Shown: positions 12,364-23,536 of the stretch, one piece after another
Numbering within the stretch: position 1 is the first letter of the stretch
Layout of the letters: every line of letters begins with the position of its first letter
Assembly: GCA_039619475.1 (NCBI GenBank)
Contig: CM077115.1
Coordinates: 36,468,083-36,532,082, forward strand
From: Icerya purchasi
Taxonomy: Eukaryota > Arthropoda > Insecta > Hemiptera > Monophlebidae
DNA: 64,000 nucleotides
Direction: 5' to 3'
Notes under the pieces: model-generated
Told to the model about the DNA's origin: nothing
Seen by the model: only the letters and a program-made list of their open reading frames with translations
Database searches by the model: none
Made by a program: the position numbers and the translations under genes

Positions 12364-13430
12364 TAGTGCTATGTAAAGTAACGAGGAACGTACCTAGAAA
12401 CTAGTTCCAGCTCTAAAATAATTCGTTCCATTCCAATCGGTAACGTATTTACGTTACTTCGTTATTGCTGTCATTTTTGTGTCCCAGAAACGAGAAGTAA
12501 CTATTTTAAATAAAAGAACTGACTGTAACTGTGCAACTAGTGTCTTGGAACCGAATGAACGAAAGGATCAGGGGAAACTGAAGTACAGATGACACCTTTT
12601 AATCACTCGTACACAGTTCGTATGTATTTCTCACACTGCTTGCTCCCTGTTGTTGGTCACAACTCACTAGTTCATTACACGGTAACATGTATATAGTACG
12701 ATCAGATCATGAATAGAACAACGCCATTCCGCTGTAACTAGCTGAGAACGAAGTTCTTCAGTTACAAATTTAGTTACAATAAGTAAATAACGTATAATGT
12801 GTTTCCATCCAGACTGGCCAAACTGTCGTTGTATGTGTGAATGTGTGCGTTTTTATCAGCTGGAAACAACGTTATTTACTTAATCTAGTTAAATCTGTAT
12901 ATTTTAATAAGCAGAGTACATCACGTTTTCTGTACCATACGGCGTGGTGATCATGATTGCACATAATATACTACGATGATGATTGGCGTCGCGGCGATTA
13001 GTAACTCGGGAATTTTACACTGTCACCAACAATTTTAACAACGGCGGTTTTTATCAAAAAACAGTACTGATTTGTTTACTTTTTTTAATGCGGTTATAAA
13101 TTCCAGATCTACTACATTTTATTAGGATGTCCATTTGTCACATTTCGCTGTTTTTCGAGATCTTAAGATGAAACTTGTCATCTACTGGCTTCAAGTTGTT
13201 TTATCTTTTAAACATTATTATTTTATTAACCTCTGTTCTGTTTATTTTGTTGTTTTTTTTTTTTATAATTACGTTTTACAATATACTTAAATCTATTTCC
13301 ATTTTGATTACATAAGTTACTCTCTTCATAATAGTTCGTAACTTTGTAACTAAGTGTTCTTGTTACGATCCTGATCATTAGAAACTTGTAACGTGACATT
13401 CCAAAATATTTGGAACTTTACCCATCACTA
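12364..13430. mobile_element. Non-autonomous hAT-type transposon (1067 bp)
   Basis: Both ends are exact: the left terminus reads TAGTGCTATGTAAAGT and the right terminus, reverse-complemented, reads TAGTGATGGGTAAAGT. The element is flanked by a perfect 8-bp duplication ATGTGTAT at 12356-12363 and 13431-13438. Eight-base target duplications and short imperfect inverted ends of this kind are hAT features. No transposase frame is recognisable inside, so it must have been moved by an element elsewhere. It lies in the last PIP4K intron, in a position that does not touch splice sites. Confidence 0.85.
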
Positions 13431-13438
13431 ATGTGTAT

Positions 13439-14634
13439 ACATATATAAAATTCAATATTTTGGGGCTTACTTTGTTAATACTTCTTAGACTCCCAAATAA
13501 GTGTTTCTTATAATTCTTTTAAGAATCAGTTTTAATTGCCTATGTTTTTTTTTTGTTTTTCATAAAGAAAATGTCGTATGAGCGTGATAAAAAAAGATTG
13601 CACGTGTTAGAAGGCACCCTGTGCAAAACGTTGCAACTTTTATATTACTCCCTACACAAAAATGACATAGTTAATATACACGCATGTATTAATGATCATC
13701 ATTTTTATATCGGAGATAATATGAAAATCTAGTAATGTATAACACGGAAGTGAAATGACAATTAAATATTGCTGTGAAAAAATTACATAGTCAATTAAAA
13801 CTTACTCTATAAGATTATGGAAGTTCATCATCGGAGGGAGTCCAGGGAGTGTCCCTATGGCGAGATATATACAATTCACGCATTGCAATATACATTTAGC
13901 TTTTTTTTTTTTTTTTAGAGATACGAACACTAAACAAAAAAGAGGAACAAGGATTACACTTACACATAATGACAGTAATTACATTAAAAAAATATCGAAT
14001 AAGTTATCTTTAGAGAACAAAGCAAAATAAATAAATAAAATTTTAATATAGCAGCAAAGAATTAACAAAAAGAACGGAATAATGAACTCTGATTCGAACG
14101 AATCGAAATGCGGAAACCGCAAATGCAGAATAGGAATCTAGTGTGCTCTGATGAGGAATGCGATAAGCTATTCATTAATAAGATAAAATAAAAGTTATTC
14201 ATGCGTGCTCGTTAATTTTTCATTTGAAATGAATTGTGGTATGCAATTTTTATTATTTTGCGATAAACCAAAGTCATGCAGGTAATTTAAAAATACAAGT
14301 TTTTTTAGTTTCATCGCCATTGAATTAAAAATTTTTATATTCAAATTTTAAGAAAACACATTTTTCGCTTAATAAGATACTAGATACAGAAAGAAAGAAA
14401 AAAAAACAGTATCCAACGATATTATCTACTCTCTTTTAAAAGTGATTAGAAAATAGTTGGTGCAATGGAACTATTATTTTTTGATTGATGAGTTATTTCG
14501 ATTAAAAATTAAATTAACAGGCGATTAATTGGCGACATGTCACATTTTTTATATATATATGTATATATAAAGATATAAGTGCACAAGCAAGACGTGGTTT
14601 TAATAACGTGATGTTTGTTTTTCTAAAAAAATAG
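13439..14634 (+). other. Last part of the PIP4K intron before the terminal exon
   Basis: No gene recognised. T- and A-rich tracts only. The intron ends with the pyrimidine tract tgtttgtttttct and acceptor AG at 14633-14634. Confidence 0.6.
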
Positions 14635-14822
14635 ATTCGCCGGTAAAAGAGATTTATTTTGTAGCGATAATAGACGTATTGACTCACTACGGAGTTAAGA
14701 AGCAAGCAGCAAAGGCGGCGAAGGCAGTGAAATATGGTTCAAATGTGGATGGGATATCAACCTGTGACCCGGAGCAGTACGGTAAAAGGTTTATCGAGTT
14801 CTTGTCAAAAGCGATTGAGTAG
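14635..14822 (+). CDS. PIP4K: PIP4K terminal coding exon
   Basis: Completes the kinase. With the one base carried from the previous exon it reads NSPVKEIYFVAIIDVLTHYG, then KKQAAKAAKAVKYGSNVDGI and STCDPEQYGKRFIEFLSKAIE, then TAG at 14820-14822. This matches the C-terminus of type II PIP kinases: YFxAIIDILTxYxxKKxAAxAAKTVK is the activation-loop region that sets lipid specificity, and NPEQYxKRFxEF is the terminal helix. The KKQAAKAAKAVKYG segment is the PIP4K type rather than the PIP5K type. The 62 codons plus split base keep the frame across all three exons, with no stop or frameshift, so the gene looks functional. Confidence 0.94.
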
Positions 14823-15720
14823 TTCTTTATAGAAACAAATTGAGAAGCATGGCGTGTCTCCCTCTCATCTATTACATAATGCTGCTTCTGCCTTACGTTA
14901 CCTTCTTTTTGGCTTTTATAATTTCATTTTAAAAATATTTAGTCCGACTTTATTCGATGATGTATTTTTTTCCTCCTTAATTTTCTTTTTCTTTTCTTGC
15001 CTCGTTATTATTATTTTATTATTACGATTACTACAACTATTATTGCGTTACTACCTTTTTTTCTTTTTTTTTTTTTTATGATTATTATTAATGTTAATTA
15101 TTATTGTTATTATTATTACACGAGAACGCTGCTCCTAAGGAAAAGTGTTTGTTGACTGAAAAAAAAAAACAAAAAACGATCGGGTGATACTTCTCTGTTC
15201 CTAGACACCACAATTAATTCACAATTTATTAGTTAATATTAAATGTCACATTTGCATCCTAATAATTTTTTAATTTAGTTTCTTCTTAATAATTTTGTGT
15301 CTGCGGAACATCATGTTTAGAAATTTAAAAAATTTTATAATTTTCTCGCTTCTATTTTAGAAATATTAACCAAGTCACTTTAGTCTGGTATTAGAATGTA
15401 ATGTAAATACTTCCAATTTTTGTTATTCCTTATTAGATACCAATTTAACCACTGGACTATGTTTTGAGCAGTTTGCGCCTATCTTTAGTAATTGTTTGGT
15501 AAGTGCAGTACAACAGAAATAGCTTAATTTCGATGTTTACTCGGTAATTAAACCGAAGTTTACAGATTTAATTTTTTATTGACGCCGTATTTGCACATTC
15601 GTGAATAAGATTAATTTTTTACAATATCATGGGTCTAAAAAATGTCTCCAGTAAATTTTTCGATCAACAAACACCTCTTGCTCTCATCTACACGTGTGTG
15701 TGTGTATATATATATATGTG

Positions 15721-15756
<36 letters not shown>

Positions 15757-16151
15757 TATATGTTATATATAATAATTCACCCACCTCTTGTGACACGTTT
15801 ATAAAGACACACGCGCGTGCTTGCGTTAACACACATACACACACACATTCCTATTTTTTTTTTTTTTGTTATATATATATATATATATATATATATACGT
15901 TCGTTCATCGGTGGTATGCGTTCTTAAGTGGCTTATCAAAAACATTTTTATTATATTTTTCTCGTTTTTTTGCTTTTGTATGAATGTAAGTTTTCCTTTT
16001 TTGTTTTTATTTGAACTCTATTATATCGTACATATTTTTTGCGTTACTTTTAAAATGAAATACATAATTTTCGTATACGTTATTATCTTTTCTTCGCCGT
16101 TTGAAAATATAATTTTGATATTTTTTGTAATCTGACCAGTTGGTGAATAAA
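14823..16151 (+). other. Probable PIP4K 3' UTR, ending near an AATAAA
   Basis: Follows the PIP4K stop codon. The first AATAAA on the + strand that I find downstream is at 16146-16151, a candidate polyadenylation signal. Within it are TA and CA/GT microsatellites at about 15696-15760, 15834-15848 and 15870-15897. Open frames here are translations of those repeats and are not genes. Confidence 0.4.
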
Positions 16152-18338
16152 TATTATATGAAGAATCTTTGTGTGCATCAACAAACGAAAAATACCATTG
16201 GCAAAATATTAATGCATTTAAAAATATAAAAAAATTATGTTATAACTAGTTGAATGGCGAATAGTCGAAAAACATATTTCCCGTCACAGGACACCGGACG
16301 AGTGCGTTATAAATAGAAATGAAAAATTATTTCTTCTGGAAGATGTTTGCGGCATTTGATATTTTTAAAATGCAGTTGCTGTTTAATCATAATTTTTTCC
16401 ACGTTTATCAAAGAAAATAAAATAAAAACAGCCGTTTCTTTTTTTCGTTTATAAGCACCGTGTTAAAGAATCAATTTTTTTTTTTTTTTTATTCAGATTA
16501 TTACGGTATTTTTACTTCGTCTATGCCATTATGTCCTCTCCTCAATTGACTTTTTTCAGTTTTATAAACACAAACAATTGCACAAAAACCGAAAAAAACA
16601 AGTGCCGAGTAATTCCGCAACTGATTCTTAAAGCTCTATTTTTTAAAGGATGGAACGGAGTTTCGCAAACAGACTAACAATAAATTAAAGGAACATGTAC
16701 TGCCTTGTTGAAATATTTTTACCGCTTTTTCATTCAGTCCGCGGTGCCATCTCTTTCCCGGTTAAGAACTTCAGTTTATGCGTAATTACACGTTTAGCGA
16801 TGTGCACGGTTTAATACTAATTTCGAAGAATCTTTTTCGTGATAATTTTGCGACAATACGTCAACAGCTAATATCAATGTATCCGTAATAAATAACATTC
16901 ATTTGTTCACATTTTAATATTTAAAGAATTAATCGGTGGCAAAGTACCCCCGTATTAACTCGATTTCTTCTGTGCTTCCTTCAAAAGTAGTTAGTTTCAA
17001 TTACTACATTCGGAGACCTGGAATTATAAACGGTAGATTTATTGACGATGTTGCCACCACATCTCACTGCTGCAAAACGAAAAGAACATTACAAAACTGT
17101 TATAAGTGGCAATATGTGATATCCGCATCATATCAGTTTCCATTGTTTTTTTTTATTTTTGCTCTTTTTTATCATTATTATTTTGCGCCATTTCCTACAG
17201 CCTGCTGATGATAAATTTTTAATAATTATGACAGTTTTATTACAAAAATGTGATTCTAACTTGACCATCCTGACCAATCAAATATGATTTTTAAAGAGTC
17301 CGTTTTGAATGAGAATTTCCGATTTCCCGGTCAATAGAATATTGCAAAAAAGTTTACATGAACCCTGTTTCGTCCATGTTGTGATAAACTGCGAAGAAAG
17401 GACAAATAAAAAATCAACAGAGAGGAAAAAATAATTCACATTTTTTAAAATTATCTGAAGTTATTCACATTTTAAATATACAATTATAATGGCCGCACTA
17501 ATTCAAGATATATACTTCAAAATCATAAAAATTAATAATAAAGGTTATAGCAGCGCACGTTAGTGACAGCTCTGAATTCTACAACTTGTTTGTAATTTAA
17601 TATTTACATTTGTAAAATCAAAACACCAACTTCGTAAAACTTTGAAGCTCAAAAGCCTTCTGTCCTAAAAAAAGAGTTCTCCTTTGAGGACTACTAAAGA
17701 GCCTCATAATAAATTGAAAAATACGAAACAGAAAAATTATTTTTTTGTGTTACATCAAAATATACTAATATATAAAAGATAAAAATCTATTTTAAAGTAA
17801 TATAACTGTTAAATCGCCATGTTGTCTCCAATTTCTTGATTTTATTAAACGGCATTTATATATAATAATGACTTCTGGATATCAACGTGATTTCTGTTCA
17901 ATGCGACCACTAGTTGTCCGTATTAAGTATCCGCCGCTATAAAGCCGTCTCGTTCGCATCTTCATATTGGAAAAATTTTAAACCGATGATAATTTATTTT
18001 TCTCATTCTCTTTTTTTTTTTTTTTTTTTTTTTTGATAACATGTTTCGCCAATATAATCTCGGAAACTAAATCGAATTTAATTCAGTATCCAGAACTCGA
18101 ATAAGCAACTGGTACTCAAGTTAATGATAGAAAATCGTTGCACACCGAAACTCGGAACATTCCAAAGTGCTCACTTACGACAATTTTTTGCGGCCGATAT
18201 TAATACGTATTCTTTTAGCGGTTTTCGTTTATTTATTCTCGAAGTGAAATTAATAACGATAATACGTTGCTGTCATTTGAGAATATTACAACAAAACGAA
18301 GGTAATATACACACGCATACTAATAAGCAACATATATA
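16152..18338. other. Intergenic AT-rich DNA
   Basis: No gene recognised. A stretch near 17290-17395 (GATTTCCCGGTcAaTAGAAT and following) resembles one near 33700-33790, with GATTTCCCGGTTACTAGAAT and a similar sequence on either side, which suggests two diverged copies of an unclassified interspersed repeat. A 22-base T-run lies at 18012-18033. Confidence 0.5.
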
Positions 18339-18447
18339 CACGGTGTGTCGGAAAAGTTACCGAACGTTTGAAATAAATGAAGTATTATTCGAATTAATTT
18401 TCAACATACTTCCCGAAGTATAGACACGTATTTGAACGCTTGTACGG

Positions 18448-19020
18448 CTATTCGAAGCTTCTCTGGTACTCCTCTAAAGTAATGGCTCTGAGTCGCTCGG
18501 TGCAAGAAGTTTCAATGGTAGCTACGTTTTTAAAAAATCGTCCTTTCAGGTGTATTTTAAGCTTCGGGAATAGGAAAAATTTGGCAGTTGACAAATCAGG
18601 CGAATAGAGGGCGTGGTTAATTCGTGGGGTTTGATTTTTAGCGAGATAACGCTTGATAATGTTTCGCCGAATGCGCGGGCGTATTGTCATCTAACAAACT
18701 CCACGATCCGAGCTCTTTGTACTCGGGCCGTACGCGCTGAATCCGACGCTTGAGACGTTTTAGGACCTCGACGTATTAGGCAGCGTTCACTGTTTGATTT
18801 GGAGGCAGGTATTCGTGATGAATTAACCCTTTTGCATTAAAATAAGCGATGAACATGGTTTTCACCTTGGATTTTTGTTGGCGCACTTTCTGAACCGTCC
18901 TTTAACCGCTTATAACATATGTAAACAGTCGTATGTGATACTACACCTTCACCAAAACCATCATCGATAAATGTTTGCGTTTTCGAAAACGTTTTTTTAA
19001 AAGTCTAACGCAGAATTTAA
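18448..19020 (-). pseudogene. Mariner transposase remnant
   Basis: The C-terminal half is open at 18448-18690, ending EEYQRSFE, with upstream pieces in other frames: HHEYLPPNQTVNAAYYVEVL near 18780-18840 and LKRRIQRVRPEYKELGSWSL near 18700-18760. The order is that of mariner transposases of the DD34D group. The N-terminal DNA-binding domain is not recognisable. Frameshifts and the lost third catalytic Asp make it inactive. It belongs to the 18339-20734 element. Confidence 0.8.
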
Positions 19021-19154
19021 TCGCCGAACGAATTTCTCATTTTTCATCCATTTTCAGATTTGCACATGCAACCCAAACACACCTTCAATAAAATACGTTC
19101 AACTCGCAAACCAATCAACGGAAACTGCTGAAATTTTATACACATACTCTAGAA

Positions 19155-20634
19155 CAGAGTTTCCCAACTTTTTTTTCATCGAGCCCCCCAAATTATAAAT
19201 AACATTTTTATGCCCCCCTTAATTTTTTCATAAAAAAAAAAAAAAAACGCACATTGTTTTAATGACATTTATTTTAATTCCAAGTTGTAGAAAATAAACT
19301 TTAACCAAATGTAAAACGTTTTTATCGAAATAATTTATTATAATTAAAGTACTAATGAAATACTTGAGCTTGCATGTTCTGCACCAGTTGGTTGATTCGA
19401 GGTTCAGTTTCTGCCAGAGCTATCGTCAGATCGCTATCAATGGCAAGACGATTTCGCTGCTTAGTTTTAATTAAAACCAGAGTTGAAACCCCTGTCTCAC
19501 ATAAGTAAGTCGAAGAAAAAGAAACAAGTATTCACAAAGCAAGAGAGGCAACTTTGGAATTAACAAGGAATCATTTGATGCAAAATTTCTCCAATGTCAA
19601 GAGATGAAAGTCATCTTTCGTTGTCGAATCAACCTTCATTTCTAGAAATTCTTCCTGAACTTGTTCTGGTAATTATAAGCTATCAACAACAAATGAGTTT
19701 CTGGTCATGTGACATATTAGTTACTCTGAATTAATGTCTCGATAGTATCGGTGAAATTTGTTTTCCAGCGCTTGCAAATGAGTTTATATTTCAACTTTGA
19801 AATCTTCGTCCAGCTTTTATTTTTAATTGCTTTGAATAGTCGAGAAAAAGATATTATTACATTTTCAGCAGATATCTTTTGATTCCAAAGTTGAAGCTTA
19901 GATATGAACCCTTGAATATGATCATAGTTACTTATTACAGTGCCGTTTCTGCCTTGAAGCTTCAAGTTTAGCTGATTAAAGGCATCAAATATATCAGTTA
20001 AATAGGTCAACCTACATTGAAATTGTTCATTGTTGAATATTTGCAAAAAATCTCTTTTTTTATTTGAACTCAAGAAAGAGGATGACCTCTTCTTTCAATT
20101 CATAAAGGCGAGCCAACATATTGCCCTTAGACAACCAGCGTACTTCTGTGTGAAATAGGACTCTGTGATCAAAATCAAGATCCTCGCAAAGTGAATTAAA
20201 TAATCGACTGTTCAAAGCGCTACTCTTGATGTAGTTTACGAAAGTCCAATGAGTTTATTCCAATCCAAATCATTTTTTTTTTATGAAATCAGATATTGAT
20301 TAAATATATCTTCAGATTTAGTGCCTGCTGTCAAAGATTGGGAGTACAAAATCTCTTCTTCAATGTGATCTTCACTGACGTAATGAACAAAAACTATTAA
20401 CTATGCATAATTAACGATGTCGGTGGATTCATCGCAACTAATGCAAAAAATTGTGATAATTTTACTTTGTTGATTATTTGTGAAAATTTTTAGATGCCTA
20501 AAATGTCATTTTGGAAGGCATGTCACATTATTTATTGAACACCCCTCGTCCGATGTTTAATTTACGCGCTAAATTTATTTTTTTTTCACGCCTCCCTTGA
20601 CATCTCTCTACGCCCCCCTGGTTGGGAACTCCTG
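19155..20634 (-). mobile_element. hAT transposon nested in the mariner element
   Basis: Starts CAGAGTTTCCCAACTT and ends, reverse-complemented, CAGGAGTTCCCAACCAGG: imperfect inverted termini. A perfect 8-bp duplication CTCTAGAA flanks it at 19147-19154 and 20635-20642, as expected for hAT. It carries a minus-strand transposase remnant of the ZBED5/SCAND3/FAM200-like type (next entry). Because the duplication lies inside mariner sequence, this insertion is younger than the mariner. Confidence 0.93.
19400..20530 (-). pseudogene. hAT transposase remnant (ZBED5/SCAND3-like)
   Basis: The longest open part is 19717-20073, with LTYLTDIFDAFNQLNLKLQG then RNGTVISNYDHIQGFISKL. The pattern LxYLxDIFxxLNxLNxxLQGRN is characteristic of the ZBED5/SCAND3/GTF2IRD2-type hAT transposases. 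Upstream on the minus strand (20075-20160) the pieces VRWLSKGNMLARLYELKEEV are visible in another frame; this is the conserved EVRWLSKGxxL block. Stops and frame changes occur throughout. The N-terminal BED finger and the C-terminal dimerisation region are not clearly readable. Confidence 0.75.
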
Positions 20635-20733
20635 CTCTAGAAGGATGTAGTAACACAGTATGGGTGTTGTTTAATAGATCACGGCACTTGTATGCGTGCT
20701 AGAACAGAAGTTCGGGAATTTTTCCGACACATC

Positions 20734-20734
<1 letters not shown>

Positions 20735-20784
<50 letters not shown>
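20735..20784. repeat. TA microsatellite
   Basis: About 48 bases of alternating TA between the mariner end and the short LINE derivative. Confidence 0.9.
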
Positions 20785-20785
<1 letters not shown>

Positions 20786-20786
20786 A

Positions 20787-21122
20787 ATCAGGTGACGTTT
20801 TTCTAGCGGGCGTAGGTGTAGACGTGCAACTGCACTTTCGATAAGCACACGCACTGCAAGATGCACATTTAAAGTCCTACGGCGATGGAGTAAAGGTGAC
20901 GGGAGCAGGCTTGGTCAGCCGGAAGCTTTTAGCTGGAACTCTGCACGCAGGCGGCGCAAGAATAAGGAGCGAGATATGAGTCCGGATCAGCTATTCGAAT
21001 GTCACCACTGTGGGAAAACTTGTACTGCTAAAATTGGACTAATCAGCCATCTACGAACACATCGCTGAACAAATATATGTGCATCTGGGCTACTCGGATA
21101 CGAGTTCCAGCTATGATGATGA

Positions 21123-21127
<5 letters not shown>
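20787..21127 (+). mobile_element. Short internally deleted derivative of an RTE-like LINE
   Basis: The first about 150 bases resemble the 5' leader of the full-length LINE at 52450-56140: compare ACTTTCGATAAGCACACGCA here with GCTTTCTCGATAACTTCACG there, each followed by CTGCAAG-TGCACATTT-AAGTCCT-CGGCGATGG. The last about 150 bases match its 3' end, including the C-terminal zinc finger read as FECHHCGKTCTAKIGLISHLRTHR-stop at about 20995-21069 and the trailer CTCGGATACGAGTTCCAGC. About 3 kb of endonuclease/RT coding DNA is missing in between. It ends in (GATGAT)n, a simple-repeat tail like those of RTE elements. A TA microsatellite follows at 21127-21162. Confidence 0.85.
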
Positions 21128-21166
<39 letters not shown>

Positions 21167-21462
21167 AACTCCCTTTCGTACAGACATTCACCAAAACGGA
21201 CATGACACAAATTTCAAAGAAATTCTAAAACTAAATTATTAATCTTTTTGAATGGTTATCTACTGTGAATAGTGATTGTCGTATAGCTACGAGTTCTATT
21301 AGTAAGTATTATATCTTCGTAAATCGAACACGTTTTTTTTTCTTCTCGAGATCATATTACGTCGTGTTCGGTAACTTCAGTCGATATACGTTAGTGCGGG
21401 TTGCTTCGCGTTATTTAGCACCGTAGTGGTGTTCTGACACTGCTAGTGTCAAACGTCTTACG

Positions 21463-22582
21463 ATGTTTGCCCCTCCTAAACTTGGTCGTTGGAAAGAAGC
21501 GGATAAATCACTCACACAAGCAGTTGCTGACAACAGCTCTGAGAAAATGGAATATCAGCACGACAATGAATCGTTATCAGATAACACTGCTACAAACGGA
21601 ATCATTTCTTCTGCTACAGACTTATCGTGGCAATCAATTAGTAGTAATAATTCTCAATCGAATCTACTTGTTCAGCAATGTTCAGGTAACATTTCGCCGC
21701 TTTTATCGCAAACGTCGTTGTCGTCGTCGAATAATTTGGATAACAGTTCTTCAGGTAATCGAGTTGCTCCGATTACATTAGTGCCCGATCAAACTGCAAC
21801 AGGTCCTGAATGGCAACTAGTTCAATATAATAGAAAAAGACAGACAGAATTAAACTCTCTATCGCCACAACCTGATCAAAAAATGAAAATTACTACGAAA
21901 AATAGATACTTACCCTTGTTCGAAATAACCGATAATGCACAAAATTGTAATGACTTAAGGTCGCAGTTACAGGAGCCAACAGAATCAAAACCGCCCCTGA
22001 TTTTTGTGCCAAATGTCAATAATTTTCAATTATTAAAACAGAAAATTGAAAAAAAAAAAAAAAATAGAGCCTGAATCTTTTAGTTATAAAACCATAAATT
22101 CGAATGGATTAATAAAAATAATAATAAATAACTCTAATCAATATAGAGGAGTGATTAACAACCTAAATGAAGAAAAAGTAATTTTTCATACGTACCAGTT
22201 AAAAAAAGACCGTGCTTTCAAGGTAGTGCTAAGAAACATACACCCCTTAGTTCCGACTGACGATATTATAAATGCTTTACTTGAGAAGGGACATGAGGTA
22301 AGAGACTTTATAAATGTTAAACCCAAAGTAGAGAAGCATCCTTTACCACTGTTTTTCCTTGACATTGAGCCCAATGAAAATAATAGGGATATCATAATAT
22401 ACAATACTTACTTAATGCTTAAGTTTGAGCAACGAAGGGAAAAAAATACAATAGTGCAATGTACAAGATGTCAGCTTTATGGTCATACGAAGACTTATTG
22501 TGTTAGACCTTATAGGTGCGTTAAGTGTGGAGAGGCCATGAATCATCCAAGTGTGAAAAAGATAAAAAGTCGCAGGCTGTAA
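21463..22582 (+). pseudogene. Jockey ORF1 (gag-like, zinc knuckle), frameshifted
   Basis: The ATG at 21463 opens a Ser/Asn/Gln-rich N-terminal region of about 200 residues. It ends at 22074 just after a run of 14 A (22050-22063); from 22046 the sequence carries on in the next frame to 22582. The second part has KDRAFKVVLRNIHPLVPTDD, the PRE_C2HC domain typical of insect Jockey/X-element gag proteins, then CTRCQLYGHTKTYC and CVKCG, a complete CCHC knuckle and the start of a second. The protein would bind element RNA. The A-run is the obvious site of the frameshift, either a true mutation or an assembly error. Confidence 0.85.
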
Positions 22583-22838
22583 GCTTATCGTATGCCCAGG
22601 CTTTATCTGCAAATAGGGTACCGTGTAAAACACGATAGCTACGTTAATGATGATACTATTGAAAACACCCGTAATAGCAGCGATCGTATTAATAATAATT
22701 ATAATAATAATAATAATGTAGAAATGATATTAAATAAGTTTGTCAAGGAAATTAAAGATATATTTGTTGAAATGATGAACCAACATGCAAGATAAGTGGC
22801 TTACTTCAGGCCGTAATCTCGTCTTTAATTTGTAAGAA

Positions 22839-23275
22839 ATGAATCAATTAAAAATTGTAACATGGAATGCGAATGGCATTCTAAATCATAAAAATGAAAT
22901 AGAACTTTATCTTTATCAAGCAAATATAGATATACTATTAGTATCTAATTCTCACTTAACAAACAATAACTACTTTCACATTAAGGGGTCTAGGATGTAT
23001 AGTACTGTATATGGGGGTTCTGCTATACTAATTAGAGATAATATTAAACATTATGAAATCGAAAAATTCTAGCAGGAATATTTGCAAGCAACCATCGTAA
23101 AAGTTCAATGTTTAAAGAGAACTATCGTTTTCTCCGTTGTATACTGTCCGCCAAAACACAGGATTACTCGACAGCAATTTAATGTATTCCTACAAACGCT
23201 AGGTAATATATATATATATATATATATAGTAAGTGGTGACTATAATGCTAAGAATACGTACTGGGCAACCTATTA
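22839..23275 (+). pseudogene. Jockey ORF2, N-terminal endonuclease part, broken
   Basis: The ATG at 22839 gives MNQLKIVTWNANGILNHKNE, the N-terminus of an exonuclease-endonuclease-phosphatase (EEP) domain with the conserved WNANG. A stop at 23070-23072 follows EIEKF; the frame continues with QATIVKVQCLKRTIVFSVVY and reaches VSGDYNAKNTYWAT, the catalytic GDxNAKxxxW motif. A TA microsatellite at about 23207-23228 lies just before that motif. After NTYWAT the expected remainder of the endonuclease and the RT are missing. Confidence 0.85.
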
Positions 23276-23536
23276 AAATGAACAATAAAACAATTGAAAC
23301 ATGAAGTAAAGTATCTGAGCATGCACCTTGATCGCAAACTGACATGGCGCAAGCGCATATCGTGACAAAAAGAAACGAATTAAATATTAGAACAAGGAAG
23401 ATGTATTGGTTACTAGGCAGAAACTCGCAGCTCTCTATAGATAATAAAATATTACTCTACAGGCATATTCTTGCTTCGATATGAGAAAGTATGATTGCGA
23501 ACTCTGGGACTGCAGCGCAGATTCAAATATAAATAT
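23276..23536 (+). pseudogene. Jockey ORF2, RT C-terminal tail, first part
   Basis: Broken translation gives VKYLSMHLDRKLTWRKRI, then RKMYWLLGRNSQLSIDNKILLY and DSNINI. This matches the end of Jockey RTs (VKYLGxHLDxxLTWxxHI, KMYWLxGRxSxLxxxNKLLLY). The LTR retrotransposon begins at 23537, within the codon series that continues at 30100. Confidence 0.85.

Larger units (their letters stand above)
18339..20734 (-). mobile_element. Internally deleted mariner element, interrupted by a hAT
   Basis: Inverted ends: left CGGTGTGTCGGAAAAGTTAC at 18341 and right, reverse-complemented, CGATGTGTCGGAAAAATTCC ending at 20734, with TA bases flanking. Without the inner hAT element and one copy of its target duplication the element is only about 0.9 kb, shorter than the usual 1.3 kb. 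The minus-strand translation has LLDDNTPAHSAKHYQA (about 18655-18705) and YSPDLSTAKFFLFPKLKIHL (about 18540-18610). A full transposase has Asp where this one has Lys in YSPDLxPxD, so the third catalytic residue is lost. TA microsatellite DNA adjoins the right end. Confidence 0.8.

Noticed and set aside
15635..16135. Overlapping frames rich in Tyr/Ile and Thr/His
   Set aside because: They are translations of TA and CA microsatellites in the probable PIP4K 3' UTR.
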